Assembly: GCF_008831285.2 (NCBI RefSeq)
Contig: NC_045138.2
Coordinates: 12,538,571-12,602,570, forward strand
Source of the DNA: Nymphaea colorata
Lineage: Eukaryota > Streptophyta > Magnoliopsida > Nymphaeales > Nymphaeaceae
Length of the DNA stretch: 64,000 nt
Direction of reading: 5' to 3'
Shown here: positions 23,780-35,800 of the stretch, in pieces
How the letters are laid out: every line of letters begins with the position of its first letter
How positions within the stretch are numbered: position 1 is the stretch's first letter
Made by a program: the position numbers and the translations under genes
The notes under the pieces: generated by a model
Databases searched by the model: none
Seen by the model: only the letters and a program-made list of their open reading frames with translations
What the model was told of the DNA's origin: nothing

Positions 23780-24650
23780 GCTAGGAAAAACTCTTGCCCT
23801 ATTTAGTCACAGTACCCTGCCTATGCTATAGAGGATGGATGATCATGTTTGTCCCAGCAACGATCTTCCAAGTGTCCTATCTTCCTACAATAGGTGTATT
23901 GGAACCTCCCACAACCACCAATTCCATGACTTGCTCCTCTTTCTCTAGCATTGTAAGTGCTGCCCTAACCACGACCACCACCCACAACAAGAGTAGAAGT
24001 GGGAACCTCACTAGCTGGTTGGGACAAGGTAGTAGCAAGATGACTAAGTTTACTCTATGCGTCAGAGAGGTCAGAAACTTCACTCTCAGTGAGCATATGA
24101 GCCTTAGAAACTACATACTGAGGTGATAGACCTGCAGGAAACTTTTCAACCATGGTAGGTTCAAAGTGTGGCTTATAACAAGATTTGCGTGGGGGATACA
24201 AGAATTTCAGCCTCTCATATGTTGCTTTAATAAATGCAAAGTACTATGATAAATCTTGATCTCCCTGTCGAAGATTGTGCAAATCTTCTTCAACTTTAAG
24301 AATTTTATTAACATTTTTGTCGTGTGAGCATATCTGCCTAAGGAATTCCCACTTCTCCTTAGCAGTGGTATAGTAGGCAATAGTGGAAGCAATTTGTGGC
24401 TGGACGCTATTCAAATTTCAAGACATAACCATGCCGTAGTCCTCTTCCCATGTCATGTACTTCCTTGACTTGGCAATAGGTTTGTCTTCTTCAATTATAT
24501 GCCTCTTTGATGTCTTGTGGTAGACATCATAAAAGATCTAGACCATAATTCATAGTTCTATACATCTAACTTGACCGTAGATCTATAGGAGAAGGGATTG
24601 TGAGTTAATTTATATTCATTTCCACCATCTGACTTGTTGATTTCAGCCAT
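23780..24650 (-). pseudogene. Copia gag with zinc-knuckle remnant
   Basis: The likely start is the ATG at 24650 (MAEINKSDGGNEYKLT). An open piece at 24083-23877 holds SDL then a Ser/Thr/Gly-rich linker. The nucleocapsid knuckle reads Y-T-Y-C-R-K-I-G-H-L-E-D-R-C-W. It is CX2CX4HX4C with its first Cys changed to Tyr (TGC to TAC). Several stops interrupt the N-terminal half. Confidence 0.85.
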
Positions 24651-25341
24651 AATTAAACGCAATAGGAAGCTGTATCAAGGGAAAAGAGACCACCAAACAA
24701 ATGCCAGTAGGTAAAACACACGAAAGAACCCCGAACTTGTAATTAGGTAGTCACGCAAGAGGCTAATCAGCAGAACAGAAACCAGATATATCACATGTAG
24801 CACCACTAACAACTTATAGATAGATTGCCATGACATGTAGATCTCTGAAGGGATTTTTGGACCAGCAGCAATACAGGGTATTGTTCATCAAAATAAAATA
24901 GAAAAACCAACCACAAAGTGATCAATGCATCACACATTTCCACACTTACGTCACCAATGCCACAGTCACATCCCACAAACATCAGAAAACTGCTTCTTAC
25001 TTCACGTTACTTACTTTCACATCAGGACTCTAATCATGTCTTCGTCAGAAAAAAAAAAACGTGACTAAACTCCACACACAAGGGTGATCAGTAGATTAGA
25101 TCTTGATCAGATCTGGACATTACGTCTCTAGATCTAAGATCTAATCATTGTAGTGGAGAAGGGAGAACCTCTGGTCTGATGTTCCACAAAAGTCAAATGA
25201 TCTGAATGAGATCTGAATCTGAGAAAGAAAGCCAATTAAAGAATACCGACAGAAACATGCAATCATCGGAATCTCCCCACTGCCGTAAGAGTTTGCCGAA
25301 ATGGTCATCACCAGTGGAAGTCAAGTGTTGTCATTTCCGGT

Positions 25342-25354
25342 GGCTCTGATACCA
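25342..25354 (-). other. Primer binding site (initiator Met tRNA type)
   Basis: The plus strand ggctctgatacca directly precedes the right LTR, so the minus strand reads TGGTATCAGAGCC just after the 5' LTR. This is complementary to the 3' end of plant initiator methionyl-tRNA and fixes the element's orientation. Confidence 0.93.
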
Positions 25355-25558
25355 TGTTGAAACTCACGGTTGAAGAGAGAGAGAGAGTAAAAAAATCATT
25401 CATTAGCTAACCCTAATCTCTAACTTAAGAGACACTAGGGTTGGAAATTCTCCTTACATAAGAAAACCACACAAATATAATAAATGCCTAAAGAAGATTC
25501 TAACTCTCTAAAAACTAGAAAACTACCAAACTTGAACATAATCTTTCTAGTTTCAACA
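25355..25558 (-). repeat. 5' LTR of the copia element
   Basis: 204 bp bounded by TGTTGAAAC and its inverse GTTTCAACA. It pairs with 20273-20476. Numerous substitutions between the two LTRs show that the insertion is not recent. Confidence 0.92.
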
Positions 25559-25560
25559 AT

Positions 25561-25790
25561 TCTCCTAGACCATCTCCACCATAGACTGAACCAGATTCAC
25601 AACCCAGTGCATCATATAATAGAACCACCCAACCATCTAACAAAAGAACAATATTAGCAACAATTGATGAGGACTATAAATTGCTTTCCATGACATGAAT
25701 AACAAATATGCAGAGATATTGCATGAAATGCTTAACTCAGGGAATGGCCTTGATGAATGAGTGCCTTGGTTGCTTGAAAATATAAGCAAA
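25561..25790 (+). pseudogene. Myb/SANT-like pseudogene, 3' part
   Basis: Just beyond the copia target duplication a frame reads PRPSPP, then TEPDSQPSASYNRTTQPSNK. This Ser/Pro/Thr-rich stretch is of the kind that normally follows the Myb/SANT-like domain, and the flank order supports one disrupted gene. Frameshifts and stops follow. The link to the 5' part is inferred from position. Confidence 0.4.
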
Positions 25791-25799
25791 CAATAGTAA

Positions 25800-27088
25800 G
25801 TAGTTCATGTTTCATACTTCTATATAGTTGTGATTTCCATGAAAGTATGTTTCTTATTCATGTTCAAATATGTATTGTATGTGGTGCGTGCTTGATGAAT
25901 ATGGTCGTTGTAAAAGAATTGTTTTATAGCAGTATTCTTACTAATCTCATTTACATATTCTAACAACAATATGTATGTCAATGGTATGATGTGTCATTAA
26001 TAAACTTTCAATTCTGGGCTACTAAGTGTTACAGTCATGTTTCCAGACAAGGAATAAAAATATAAGTTGATGAACGTGGTGTTTGCCTTTGTCCTCATCT
26101 TCTTTAGACACCTTTACTGAAGTATACAAATAGTTTACCCTTATAAAGATGCTGGTAGCCAATTCATTGATAACATCATTAATGGCCATCTATGGAACTA
26201 CTTGGACTTAGTATGCATGAATCACAACACATTATTTCAACATGAAATATCTTGAGAGAGAGAGAGAAATTAATTAGAAGATGCTTGGGAAATCTGCATT
26301 GAGAAATAAGTCACTATCTTTCTATTAATTGTTGGCTATAATAAGTGCAATTGTGCATGTCAAATATGTTTCAACATTCAAGTCAAGCAGTTAGCAAGTA
26401 TGTCGCATATGTCTTATGTGTACTATGTTTACTGGGAGAAGATTACATCTGATGACAAACAATGGCACTCCATCCAAAAGGGGCATGCCTACCAGAGGTT
26501 GTGTCTCAAGCAGATTCTGAAAAGAGGTTATCCATTTTCAGATTCTGGATTTTTCAAGAGAATCTGAAGGAGAACACGTTACCCATAGCTGCTTCTTTAG
26601 TTTTCTTTTTCTTTTTTGAAAAATTGATCACCTTAATTGATTGGGCCTGTTCTAAAAAAATTTTGGAAGTGAGAAGAGAAGGACATATTTGGGCTGCTCC
26701 TTTCAGAAAAAGGAATGGATCAATGTTGATTTGATCCTATTTCCATCTTAAGGAGATTTGAGGAGCACGTCCAGGTTGGTGGATTCCTGATTTTCTTGGA
26801 GAATGGTTTAGCTTTGAGTGTGTTGAAGTGGTTCTTTCTTAAAATTTTGAAAGAATTTGGGAAGGGAGAGAAGCACGCTCACTAGCTCCTTGGCCTTGAT
26901 CCAGATTGATCTCAAAACTTCATTTTAGTTCTAATTGAATTTGAAATCTCATTCAAATTCGATATAAAAATATTCTGATTTTGAATTGATAGTTCGAAGT
27001 TGATTTAGAGCTGAAATTGCAAGTGGTTCCTAGACTCGGGTCTAGGGTGGGCATCGAGGTGGGTGGCTTCAAATCTTTCCTAAAATAT
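25800..27088. other. Unassigned region
   Basis: AT-rich sequence with no recognised gene. The open frame at 26462-26734 is 90 codons long and has no family motif. A GA tract (gagagagagaga) lies near 26255. Confidence 0.4.
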
Positions 27089-27096
27089 TTCATGGA

Positions 27097-28304
27097 CTAT
27101 GTCACATGGGTGCGGGTGCGACACGGGGATACGGGTGTGGATACGGCAAGTTTCACAATTTCCGGATACGCGGATACGGCAAATATAATACTCTCAAAAA
27201 ATTATAAATTGAAAAAAAAAAACAAAACATTGTTTATCAATATCATGATTATCATCAATCTACTCATTGTCAATGCCCACATCGTCCTCAGACTCATCTT
27301 TTTTCATCCACAATTTCACATGTTGATGGAATAAAATTATAGACGGTTCTTCGAATCTTGAATTAACAACTTCAAGTTCATTGTCATCTTCTAAGTTAAA
27401 GTCCTCAACATTCACGTCCTAAGATTTAGTTTCTCCTTCCCTACGAGACAAAAAAAAAATTGTGCAGCACTACAACAGCAAGCGTGATGGGTTGTTCGTT
27501 GATCTTCGTGATGGTCCTGATGGTTTGTTGACTTTTTATTTTCTGCTTTTCTGTTTGGTCATTTGTTTGCAGCCTCTCTTAAACCAAAAGTAAAATTGGT
27601 TGGTAAAGAGCTCTTCTCTATTTCATGTACTTTCATAATCTGCAGTTCCATGATTTGGGACTCAAATTTCTCAGCAATAGCTTTAACCATATCGCCAAAA
27701 TTTTGAGGACCATCTCTGTTATGGCCCATGTCGAACCAGCAGGTTCAGCAGTAGAACCGCAGAACTGCTGGAGAACCGATTAGCACTGAATGATTCAAGC
27801 AGCAGATAGATTAGCAAGATCACCACCTGCAGAAGATACAAGCTTTTGAAATGCACTTAAAATTGGAATTTCTCAGCAATAGGTGCTTCTTGTCAAATTA
27901 CAAGTGTCTAAAAGAGCATAATCAGTTTTATCTATGGTTATTTAGAGAGTTAGCAACAAAGATCAACGAACAACCCATCACACATCACGCATCATTCAAC
28001 AAAAAGTTAATGTGTTACAAAATCCGAAACCTTAAAAAAACCCCAAATGAAGAACACAGTTAAACTCAAAAAGAAAAAAAAAAAACCCACTTACCTGTCC
28101 ATCGCCGGCTGCTGCCGGGGATGACCGGACATCGCCGTGGGTCGCGGGAAGTCGTCACCGCTTTTAACATTTAGCGGATCAGTTTTTTAGCTTTGGATCG
28201 GGTCTGACCCAAACCCGATCCAAACGTATCCGTGAAGTATCCATATCCGAATCGCCGTATCGATACGGATACGTGGGCTAGTCCCACGTATCCGTGTGAC
28301 TTAG
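27097..28304. mobile_element. hAT transposon with 8-bp target duplication
   Basis: The left end ctatgtcacatgggtgcggg and the inverted right end CTAAGTCACACGGATACGTG form imperfect terminal inverted repeats. Flanks are ttcatgga (27089-27096) and ttcttgga (28305-28312), matching at 7 of 8 positions. Both ends are filled with GGATACGG/CCGTATCC motifs (about 27124-27185 and 28195-28290). The 1,208-bp body has Glu/Asp-rich fragments on the minus strand (DESEDDVGIDNE) and a piece with NFGDMVKAIAEKFESQIMEL. They may be transposase leftovers, but I cannot place them. The element is non-autonomous. Confidence 0.7.
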
Positions 28305-28312
28305 TTCTTGGA

Positions 28313-30230
28313 ATTTTCAAAGGTGCCACCCGAAAAATTTGGGATGTTAACACTATAGAAAATGCAAATCATTTATCTAGATACAATATGTTAGTGTCTA
28401 ATTGAATTCAGTGCATTGGTCTCAGCAAGGGTGAGACATGAACACACATTTGCAATCTGAATTGGTGGAGTAAGATGTAAATGATATTCTCTTCAACGTT
28501 GATGATATCTTGGGCTAGCTAAAGCTTTTCACGAAGACATGTACTTTTTCATAAAAATAAAATGAAATTGGCATAAATTTCTATGGAGCACATGATGATT
28601 TTTTAAGCTTTGTCTCTTTATTAGCCCTATATTCATGTTATTCCAGTCATATGTGTCTGAGGACCAAGTTTTCAAGATATAAGCTAAAAGACTGCTATAG
28701 AATAATTTGCAGACGCTTAATTTTTCTTTTTTCTTCTCATGTAAAAGAATTAATGAGTCAGGGGAACTTGAGGCCTTAGAATGATCTTATTTCGTTTCTC
28801 TAGTTTTCAAATATCTGTCATGTTACTTCAAGTTTCTTGAGATCAAACCTGAGCTCACAGTTTGGATAGGAGCTTACTAACAATAGGACATGCCTTTTAA
28901 GTTCAGAAAGTCTTCAATGTCTTGAAAGTTCACATGATTTTTAGAAATGTTTTGCTGGTCATGACATTGAATGTTCTATAACTGCCATTCTATTGAAAAG
29001 CGACCTTGCTAGTATTAATGAGTAATGATTTCTTATTTTCTTTGATTGGTATTTTGATTCTATTTGCTATGGTTCATTGATTGCATTTCTTATTTTGTGT
29101 TTATGATGATTTTTAGTTGTCTCTCTCTTTTCTTTTTCAGCTGTAGAAGGTCATGGATTGATTAATAATATTTTCTTCTCAAGTTTATCTACCTGATTTA
29201 GTTGGTCAGGTGAAGCTTGTTGACAATAGAGGTTCTTCTATCTTATATACTTCTGAGGTTACTAAAGGGAATAAAAAAAAACTTGTGGGAAATTTTTTGG
29301 ATCAATTGCATTTCAAGTATCCTTGGACAAAATTCAGTCTATTCATGATAAGGATTGTTTTGTTTCCTACTCATGAATATACTGGTGATGAGTTCTATTG
29401 TTGTAGTTGATTGTTAAAGAGTTATGGGAGTATTTTATGTGCCTCGTTTTTAAACTTTTAGCTTGGACTATCTCTTATATACATGTTTATTTATCTTAAT
29501 TGTCTCAATTGTATTCTATTAATTCTTAAAAAGATTGAGATTGTAAGTTATCCCTTGTTTCTTTTATGTTTGATTGTTTATAGACATTTCCATGTTGTGT
29601 TGCTATTATATTTTAGATTTTGATATTCTCTAGGCAATGGTTCAAGACACGGTGCTAATTTGAAGAAACAATAACATTCTAATATGTAACAATAGCTTAA
29701 TAATGCTTTATCAACTTTATTTCCATCCTCCTTGCTTATTTTGGGGAACGTTTCTTACAATTTAAAAGATTAAGTAATATTGGGCTCACTGAGATAACAA
29801 GGAATTGATTAGAAATTTTTGCCTTACGTAGAGCGATTGCATTAGTATGCAAAAGCTGTAGAATGTGAATTTCTGCTTCTCTACTCTGTTGGACACCATG
29901 TTTTACTTCTGAAAATTATGTTACGACTAAATTGGACATTTATCATTGGATTTAAATCAATATCGATATTTTGACCATGTTCAATGAAATACAACGATAT
30001 TCTTTAAATATTTTTTAGAAACATGTTTTCAGGGGCAAAATTTTCTCCTTACACAATGTCTTTAAAAGTCTTATATTTAAATCTCTTGGTAACGTGACAT
30101 TGTTTTCTGTTTTGGGAGGTGGATTATTCGGAGGAGAGAGAAGTTCTACCGCTTCGTAGCTTGTGAGGGTTCCAAACTACAGGGGGGAGGAAGCAGCTAG
30201 CCTCCCCTAATTGAGGGCCTGGTGGAGATG
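28313..30230. other. Unassigned AT-rich region
   Basis: No transposon end or known protein was recognised. A plus-strand frame at 29210-29410 (MKLVDNRGSSILYTSEVTKG...) follows a ttttcag acceptor-like site at about 29140 and has a plausible coding look, but no family motif. Confidence 0.35.
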
Positions 30231-30231
30231 G

Positions 30232-30930
30232 CAGAAGCCGTGGCACAGGCAGATGAGGCTCCCAAAAGATGGGTGGATGTCGTGGGGAAGTAGAAGAAGC
30301 CAAACTTTTCACCCTGCCCACAGGTAGAGGTTAGATTTGATAGAGAAACATTGGTAGTTGATATTCACCCTCAGGCCTATAACGAAATGAAGAAGCCTTT
30401 CCTCTTTGCAGCTGTTGTTGAGCTGTAAAGGGGGAACGTAGGGTATGGGCTGTCTAACGTAGGAAGCAATGGTCGGAGGTGATAAACCTGCAATTTCTTT
30501 ATCATAGGCAATGGAAGTTTCTGATCCGTGTGGTCTCGGAGCAGGAGCTTCGAATGGTTCTCTGCAAGAGGGCCTAGAATGTGGGTAGCCAATTCCCAGT
30601 TGCGTAATGTTGGGTGCCAGAGGATGAAATGAGGATCAGTGAGGAGGCAGTTGTGGGTCATGGATTCAGCTTCCCAATCTTCTGGACAATATCTTCTAGC
30701 TATTGTCTGCAATGAATACGCCTTTCAAGGAGTGGTGCGGGCCCTTAATGGAATTTTTATTGCAGAAGATCAGTGTACGAAGGCTTGGAGTAGGGTTGGT
30801 TTTTCCAGAATCTCTGTGGAGGTACCGATGAGTTTCACTCTGATTCCTTATAGTAAGCTCGGTCTAGGATTGATTGTTCTTCTCATTGCTGGGCCCTTGA
30901 TCTATGCAGCTTCATTTCTTGTCTCTTGAA
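30232..30930 (+). pseudogene. DUF4283-like retroelement protein remnant
   Basis: Plus-strand pieces in shifting frames read VRFDRETLVVDIHPQAYNEM, KKPFLFAAVVEL, FLIRVVSEQELRMVLCKR, WVPEDEMRISEE, GSWIQLPNLLD and RISVEVPMSF. The order resembles plant DUF4283 proteins encoded by LINE-type and other retroelements: a beta-rich start, a middle E-E-D/E-L-x-x-V-L block, then a W-I/V-x-L/I-P-N-L-P motif and a final arginine plus V-E-V strand. At least three frameshifts are needed. It is not expressed as a protein in this form. The opposite-strand frame at 30377-30712 is a shadow. Confidence 0.45.
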
Positions 30931-31514
30931 GGTTTTTTTGTGAGCAACTGTGTGTAGCAGCTGGTTTTGGTCCCTCTGGGGTATTGATGCATTGTTCTTT
31001 CTTAATAAAAGGTGCATATCTCCCCGCAAACCTTCTTTGGAAATCTCTTGGTGACTTATCAAAGAGTTTGACCTGCTCTCTCCATTTAAATATTTCAACT
31101 TGACTTCTCAGAATTAGCCAAGCGCTGAATTAATCTTTCGTTCAACATTGATGCTCAAACTTGCTTTGAGGATGGTGAGCAAATAAATCTAACGACTTTT
31201 CCTTTCATATACGGATTGGCTTTGGATCCATATGATCATCTTTTGGAGCTTATTTACTCAAGATCTGGCTTGTTTTCTTTACTCGTTACCGCAAAGGACA
31301 ACATTTATGTATTTTTGAAAATTTAAAATCTGAAGTACCGTTATCAAAAGATCAAGATACTGCATGGATTTGCTCGTCCATGAGTTGTGTGACAATAGAT
31401 GCATGAATACAAATTTTCAAAACTTTTTTAATGTTTTACTAAAATAACAATGGAATTATTAGTATTTAAAAAATAGTCAAGAATAAATTTTAATTATTTA
31501 AGGATATGGTTACT

Positions 31515-31650
31515 ATACCCACTCCTTTGGAGTCATTTTGCTGCATGAAACTTAAAAAGTCAGCTAACTTATTCCATCTAACATCACAAATAATTTTTTT
31601 TATATATACTATCAATTATTTTGATTCGAATACCAAGGAGTGGGTGCACA
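31515..31650. mobile_element. Short foldback MITE
   Basis: The left arm tacccactcctttgg and the inverted right arm CACCCACTCCTTGG form a hairpin-capable pair separated by about 105 bp of AT-rich sequence, including a TATATAT core. No coding capacity. No target duplication could be assigned. Confidence 0.5.
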
Positions 31651-32055
31651 CGCCACCTACACATAAATTTGGGTAGACTCCACCATATTCTTCTATTCAT
31701 TGTTTGCTAACCAGATGCAACCTCGATACTACTGATTTGGTCTACTTCTTCTCTATCCTAGTTTTAGTTCACAACAACAAATAAGCATGACCGGAAACCA
31801 TTTCTAAAGTGCAGACAGCCATTCCTAAAAGTAATTATGAACGGACAGGAGACCGTTCCTAAAACACTCCTAAAAGTGGGGCTCCAAAATACTTTTGGAA
31901 ACATCTACTACTGTTCCTAATGGAGATTTATTAGGAATGGTCTTTAGCATGTATTCCTAAATGTTCAAATCCTAATTACATTTGAACATGTATATAGGAA
32001 CAGTCGACTGACCACTCCTAATACCTCATTATATCACTTTTAGAATCTGAAACCC

Positions 32056-32057
<2 letters not shown>

Positions 32058-32099
<42 letters not shown>
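32058..32099. repeat. (AT)n microsatellite
   Basis: About 21 AT dinucleotides near the left end of the large CACTA element, just inside its subterminal repeats. Confidence 0.95.
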
Positions 32100-32101
<2 letters not shown>

Positions 32102-32879
32102 GTTAAACAAAAATAAAGCAAATTTTTAATTGATAACAAAATTGTTTACATTAATGATTAAAAATAAAACTCACTATAATAAGTCAAGACGAACAAAAAA
32201 TAATTATGAATTTATTGTCACCTACAACTAAAAAGAATAAAGTTCAAAGTTCATAAATAAGGTGTTACAATTGTCAAGGAACACACTTCATAATTTTGGC
32301 CTAACATCTCTGTGTTTGATGGCCTGGAAATCATATAATACATATTCTATTATAATTGATGACCTGGACATATTCGAAGCAGTGAAAATGTCACCTTTCT
32401 GTAGTTAGCTATTGTAATCTCTCTTTTGTTTTGGTCATTTAGTTTGTTCGTAAATGCTTCCTCAACTGCATAGTTACACCAAATGTGCACTCTTGGAGCT
32501 GATTCTCAAGGTGCACTCTTGGAGATGCAACAATATGTACATCTATCAATTTGAATTGAATAATTTAGGAATGAGAAATTGACAAATTTTGGGAGCATTG
32601 AGTGACCTCTAAGGCACATGGATAGTAGAATTTCACAAATGATTAACCATTACCTTTACTTTGTTTACTATGCATGTATATGAATTGGTGAGGCGAATCA
32701 TGTGGTTCCAAAAACAGAATACTGTATTGCACAAGCTAAATCATGGACAAGAAAAAGAGGCAAACAATCTAAAAAGAGATAGGATATGAAAGCAAAATAT
32801 ATTCCAATCAAGTCAAAATTTCTTATCTTTGCAACGTAAACACATGGACTCAAACAGTTGATTAGACATAATGTAGCCA

Positions 32880-35800
32880 CTTCAAATTTTTTATTTGCCA
32901 AAATGACCATTTTACCCCTCTTGATGAAAATTTTGTGTTGATTTCTTAAACATTTTTCAAATGCAAAGGCCTAAGATTACACAAACATGGATTTTATAGT
33001 CCAAATGTCAGGCAACTAAGACCAGACCACCTAGCTTGCCACAAGTCAAAAAATGACCATTTTGTCCGTAAGCACCTTTCATTTTTCCCACATTTGACTG
33101 ATTTTTCCTGAAATAGCTCTGGAACTCTTGAGAATTATGTTTTTGTCAAATTGATTATGAAAATTCTCATATTTTCAAATCACTAGAAGCTTCCACAACC
33201 CATTTCAGCTTGCATTTGGTCAAACTTAGCTTGAAATGACCTATTTCTATCATTTTTCAGCAATTTGTTTACATTAGAACATTTGCAGATCTCACCACCT
33301 TTATGTTCAAATCCTTTTCAGTATAAGCAGACTATTTTAAGTGATACCCCTAATTCCAGGGCTCAATGTCCATCATAAACCTTCTATTTCCATTCATTAC
33401 AGCTGAAATGAGCTGAACTTAGTGATTTAAATGATTCCCAGCAATGACACCTTGCCAATTGTCACCAAACTCACATTATCCTAATTTGAGATCTAGAGTT
33501 TCGTCTTGACACCAAGGTCACTCTCGCTCCTTCATTTTGAGTCATCCTATGTTGAGCTAGCAACATGTTCTTCAGTATCATAACTGATTATCTTTAGCTC
33601 AGTTGAGATTAATTTGTTCGGAATCTATCCCATTTTTCATATCCATTCATTTTTCCTACATGTCTGGAGAGCACAGTGTTAGCTCAAACTTCTGAGTTGA
33701 AATTCTCACAATCTGTGGTTCAAATTTGTATTTCTTTGCATCAATATGATCAGACATGCTTTCAAAGAGTATTATTAGCTTTAGTTTGGACCACACAATT
33801 TATCACTGGCTTTCTGAATCCAGAGATTGCTGCTTGTCGCTTCAAAGCTAAATTTTGATCAATCCAGGATTTTGATTTCGAATCTGATTTCACTAATAGA
33901 TTCAACGTCACACAAATAGAGTACCAATGTGTTCATTTCTCAGAGATAAGATCAACTTCCCTGTTTTACATTTTACCTTTCACATTTCCATTTTTTAGCT
34001 TGGTCAATTTTGAAAATTTTGACTTTTCAAGGGCAAATCAAGTCATTTTTCCATGAAACTTTACATGAACACATATTTTGCGTTGTCTATGATTCTATAA
34101 AGTTTGATTCCCATCCTAACTCATGGACCCTGATTTCTATGCCAGGAGCAAAACTATCATTTGGAAAATGTGCATCATTTTCATGTTTTCTTAAGTTATG
34201 AGCCACATGAACCTAAGTTACATGTTTCATATGCTAGACCTAAGTCCAGTATGGCTCACGCAGGGTTTGAACCCATCTTGGATCCAACTCATATCCAAAC
34301 AAAACTCAGTAAGCTCAATTTGACCTAAAACTGAACCCAGTTTATGAGAATTTGGTCAGGGCCTGTGTCCAACCCAACGGAAACACAAAATCAGCTTAAA
34401 CAACATCCTAGCATTGAGGTTGGACCCACTAAATGCAAGCTAAGCCCAAGTCCTCCACCTAGATCTCAGATCCTGATTTTGAACTCCAAAACCATAGTCC
34501 AGGTATATAATCAGCATCATTTTGTATCCATAGTCACATTTGATATCCAAAATCATTTTTCTCAATTCAGAGCATGATCTAAACCTTTGATCTAAATCCA
34601 AAATCCAACTTCATACTCAAATTCATACCAAAATCCATGTCAAGCATACAATCTTCAATCCAATGCTCTAATTTGATCCAACTTGAATAGGATCGATCCT
34701 AGCCAACCATCTCAAGGTTAGGCAGGGTTTTTTTATAATTTTTAAAGAGGAATCCTCTAGAGTGCTGCCCCCAATTTGGGCCCCACTAGGTCCTTGTAAA
34801 TTCAATTTAAATACTACATCATCAAATCAATGTGGGCCCTTGACCATATCTTCAAGAATATCTCCACCTTGATATGTCTACCACATTAGCAATCGATGTT
34901 TTTCATTTTTTGAATTCTTGGTTGGCCATATTTCACTAAAATCTCACCAAAACCATTATAGATAGGAGTGGGGGTCGTCCAACCGTCTCTTCCCCCTCTT
35001 TGTGCATGGTTTCCAAGGAAAGTCATATCCTTTCTTTCTTGTTTTATTAGTTTATTTTCTCACTTATGCTAAAATAAATTCCCTTCTTGGTGCATGGTCC
35101 CAAGGGTTTTCCAAGTGGTTTGGATGCCGACCAGCAAGGAAGAAATTAAAATAAAAGACAAAAAGATTATAAGAAGAGACAAAGAAGAAAGGCAAGTTCC
35201 TCTCTCCCTCTTTGATTTCCATGCCTCTCTCTCTCTCTCTCATGAACTTTCTTCACGTAGGCATTCTTCTCCCTCTTCCATGCCCCTTTCTTCATTATTT
35301 TCCTTTTCTTTTTTATGTAGATCACCATGCTCATGCACATGCACATAGTTTATTGTTTTCATGCATACATACTTGATCATTATTATGTTGCTTGATTTTA
35401 TTCATGCTTAGTTTGATTTGTGTACATAGATGCTAGTTTATTTGCTTCATTTTGGATTTCAATATGCTTAATTGATTGATCCATGTCGTTAATCTCGTTA
35501 CATTTGGGATTTTTTGTTAAAACTTAATTCAAGAGATGTAAAATTTTAAATTTAGTGAAAATCAGACTAACTATCATGAGACTAATTTTCACCTAATTTC
35601 AAAAGGCTATAACTTTTAAACCAAACTTAAAAAAAAAAACTGATTTTGTATATGCGTCTAGCAATTTTTATGCAGTTTTGCTGTGATTTGATCTCTATCA
35701 GACTGATTGCTAAAACTGATTTTTCTGTCTAATATTTCTTAAAATAGTAAGTCCTGAAATTTCTCTAGACTAATTAACTTAGTTTTATCAATCTAAAATC

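Larger units (their letters stand above)
20273..25558 (-). mobile_element. Ty1/copia LTR retrotransposon (5.3 kb, decayed)
   Basis: A complete but mutated element in minus orientation. Two LTRs of about 204 bp flank the coding region. The primer binding site is next to the right LTR and the domain order, read leftward, is gag, protease, pre-integrase, integrase, RT, RNase H, which is the copia order. Flanks are gttct (20268-20272) and attct (25559-25563), a target duplication with 4 of 5 matching. Coding frames are broken by many stops and frameshifts, so it is not autonomous. It lies inside a Myb/SANT-like pseudogene. Confidence 0.9.

Noticed and set aside
30377-30712. 111-codon minus-strand open frame
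   Set aside because: Antisense to the DUF4283-like blocks, which match in order on the plus strand.
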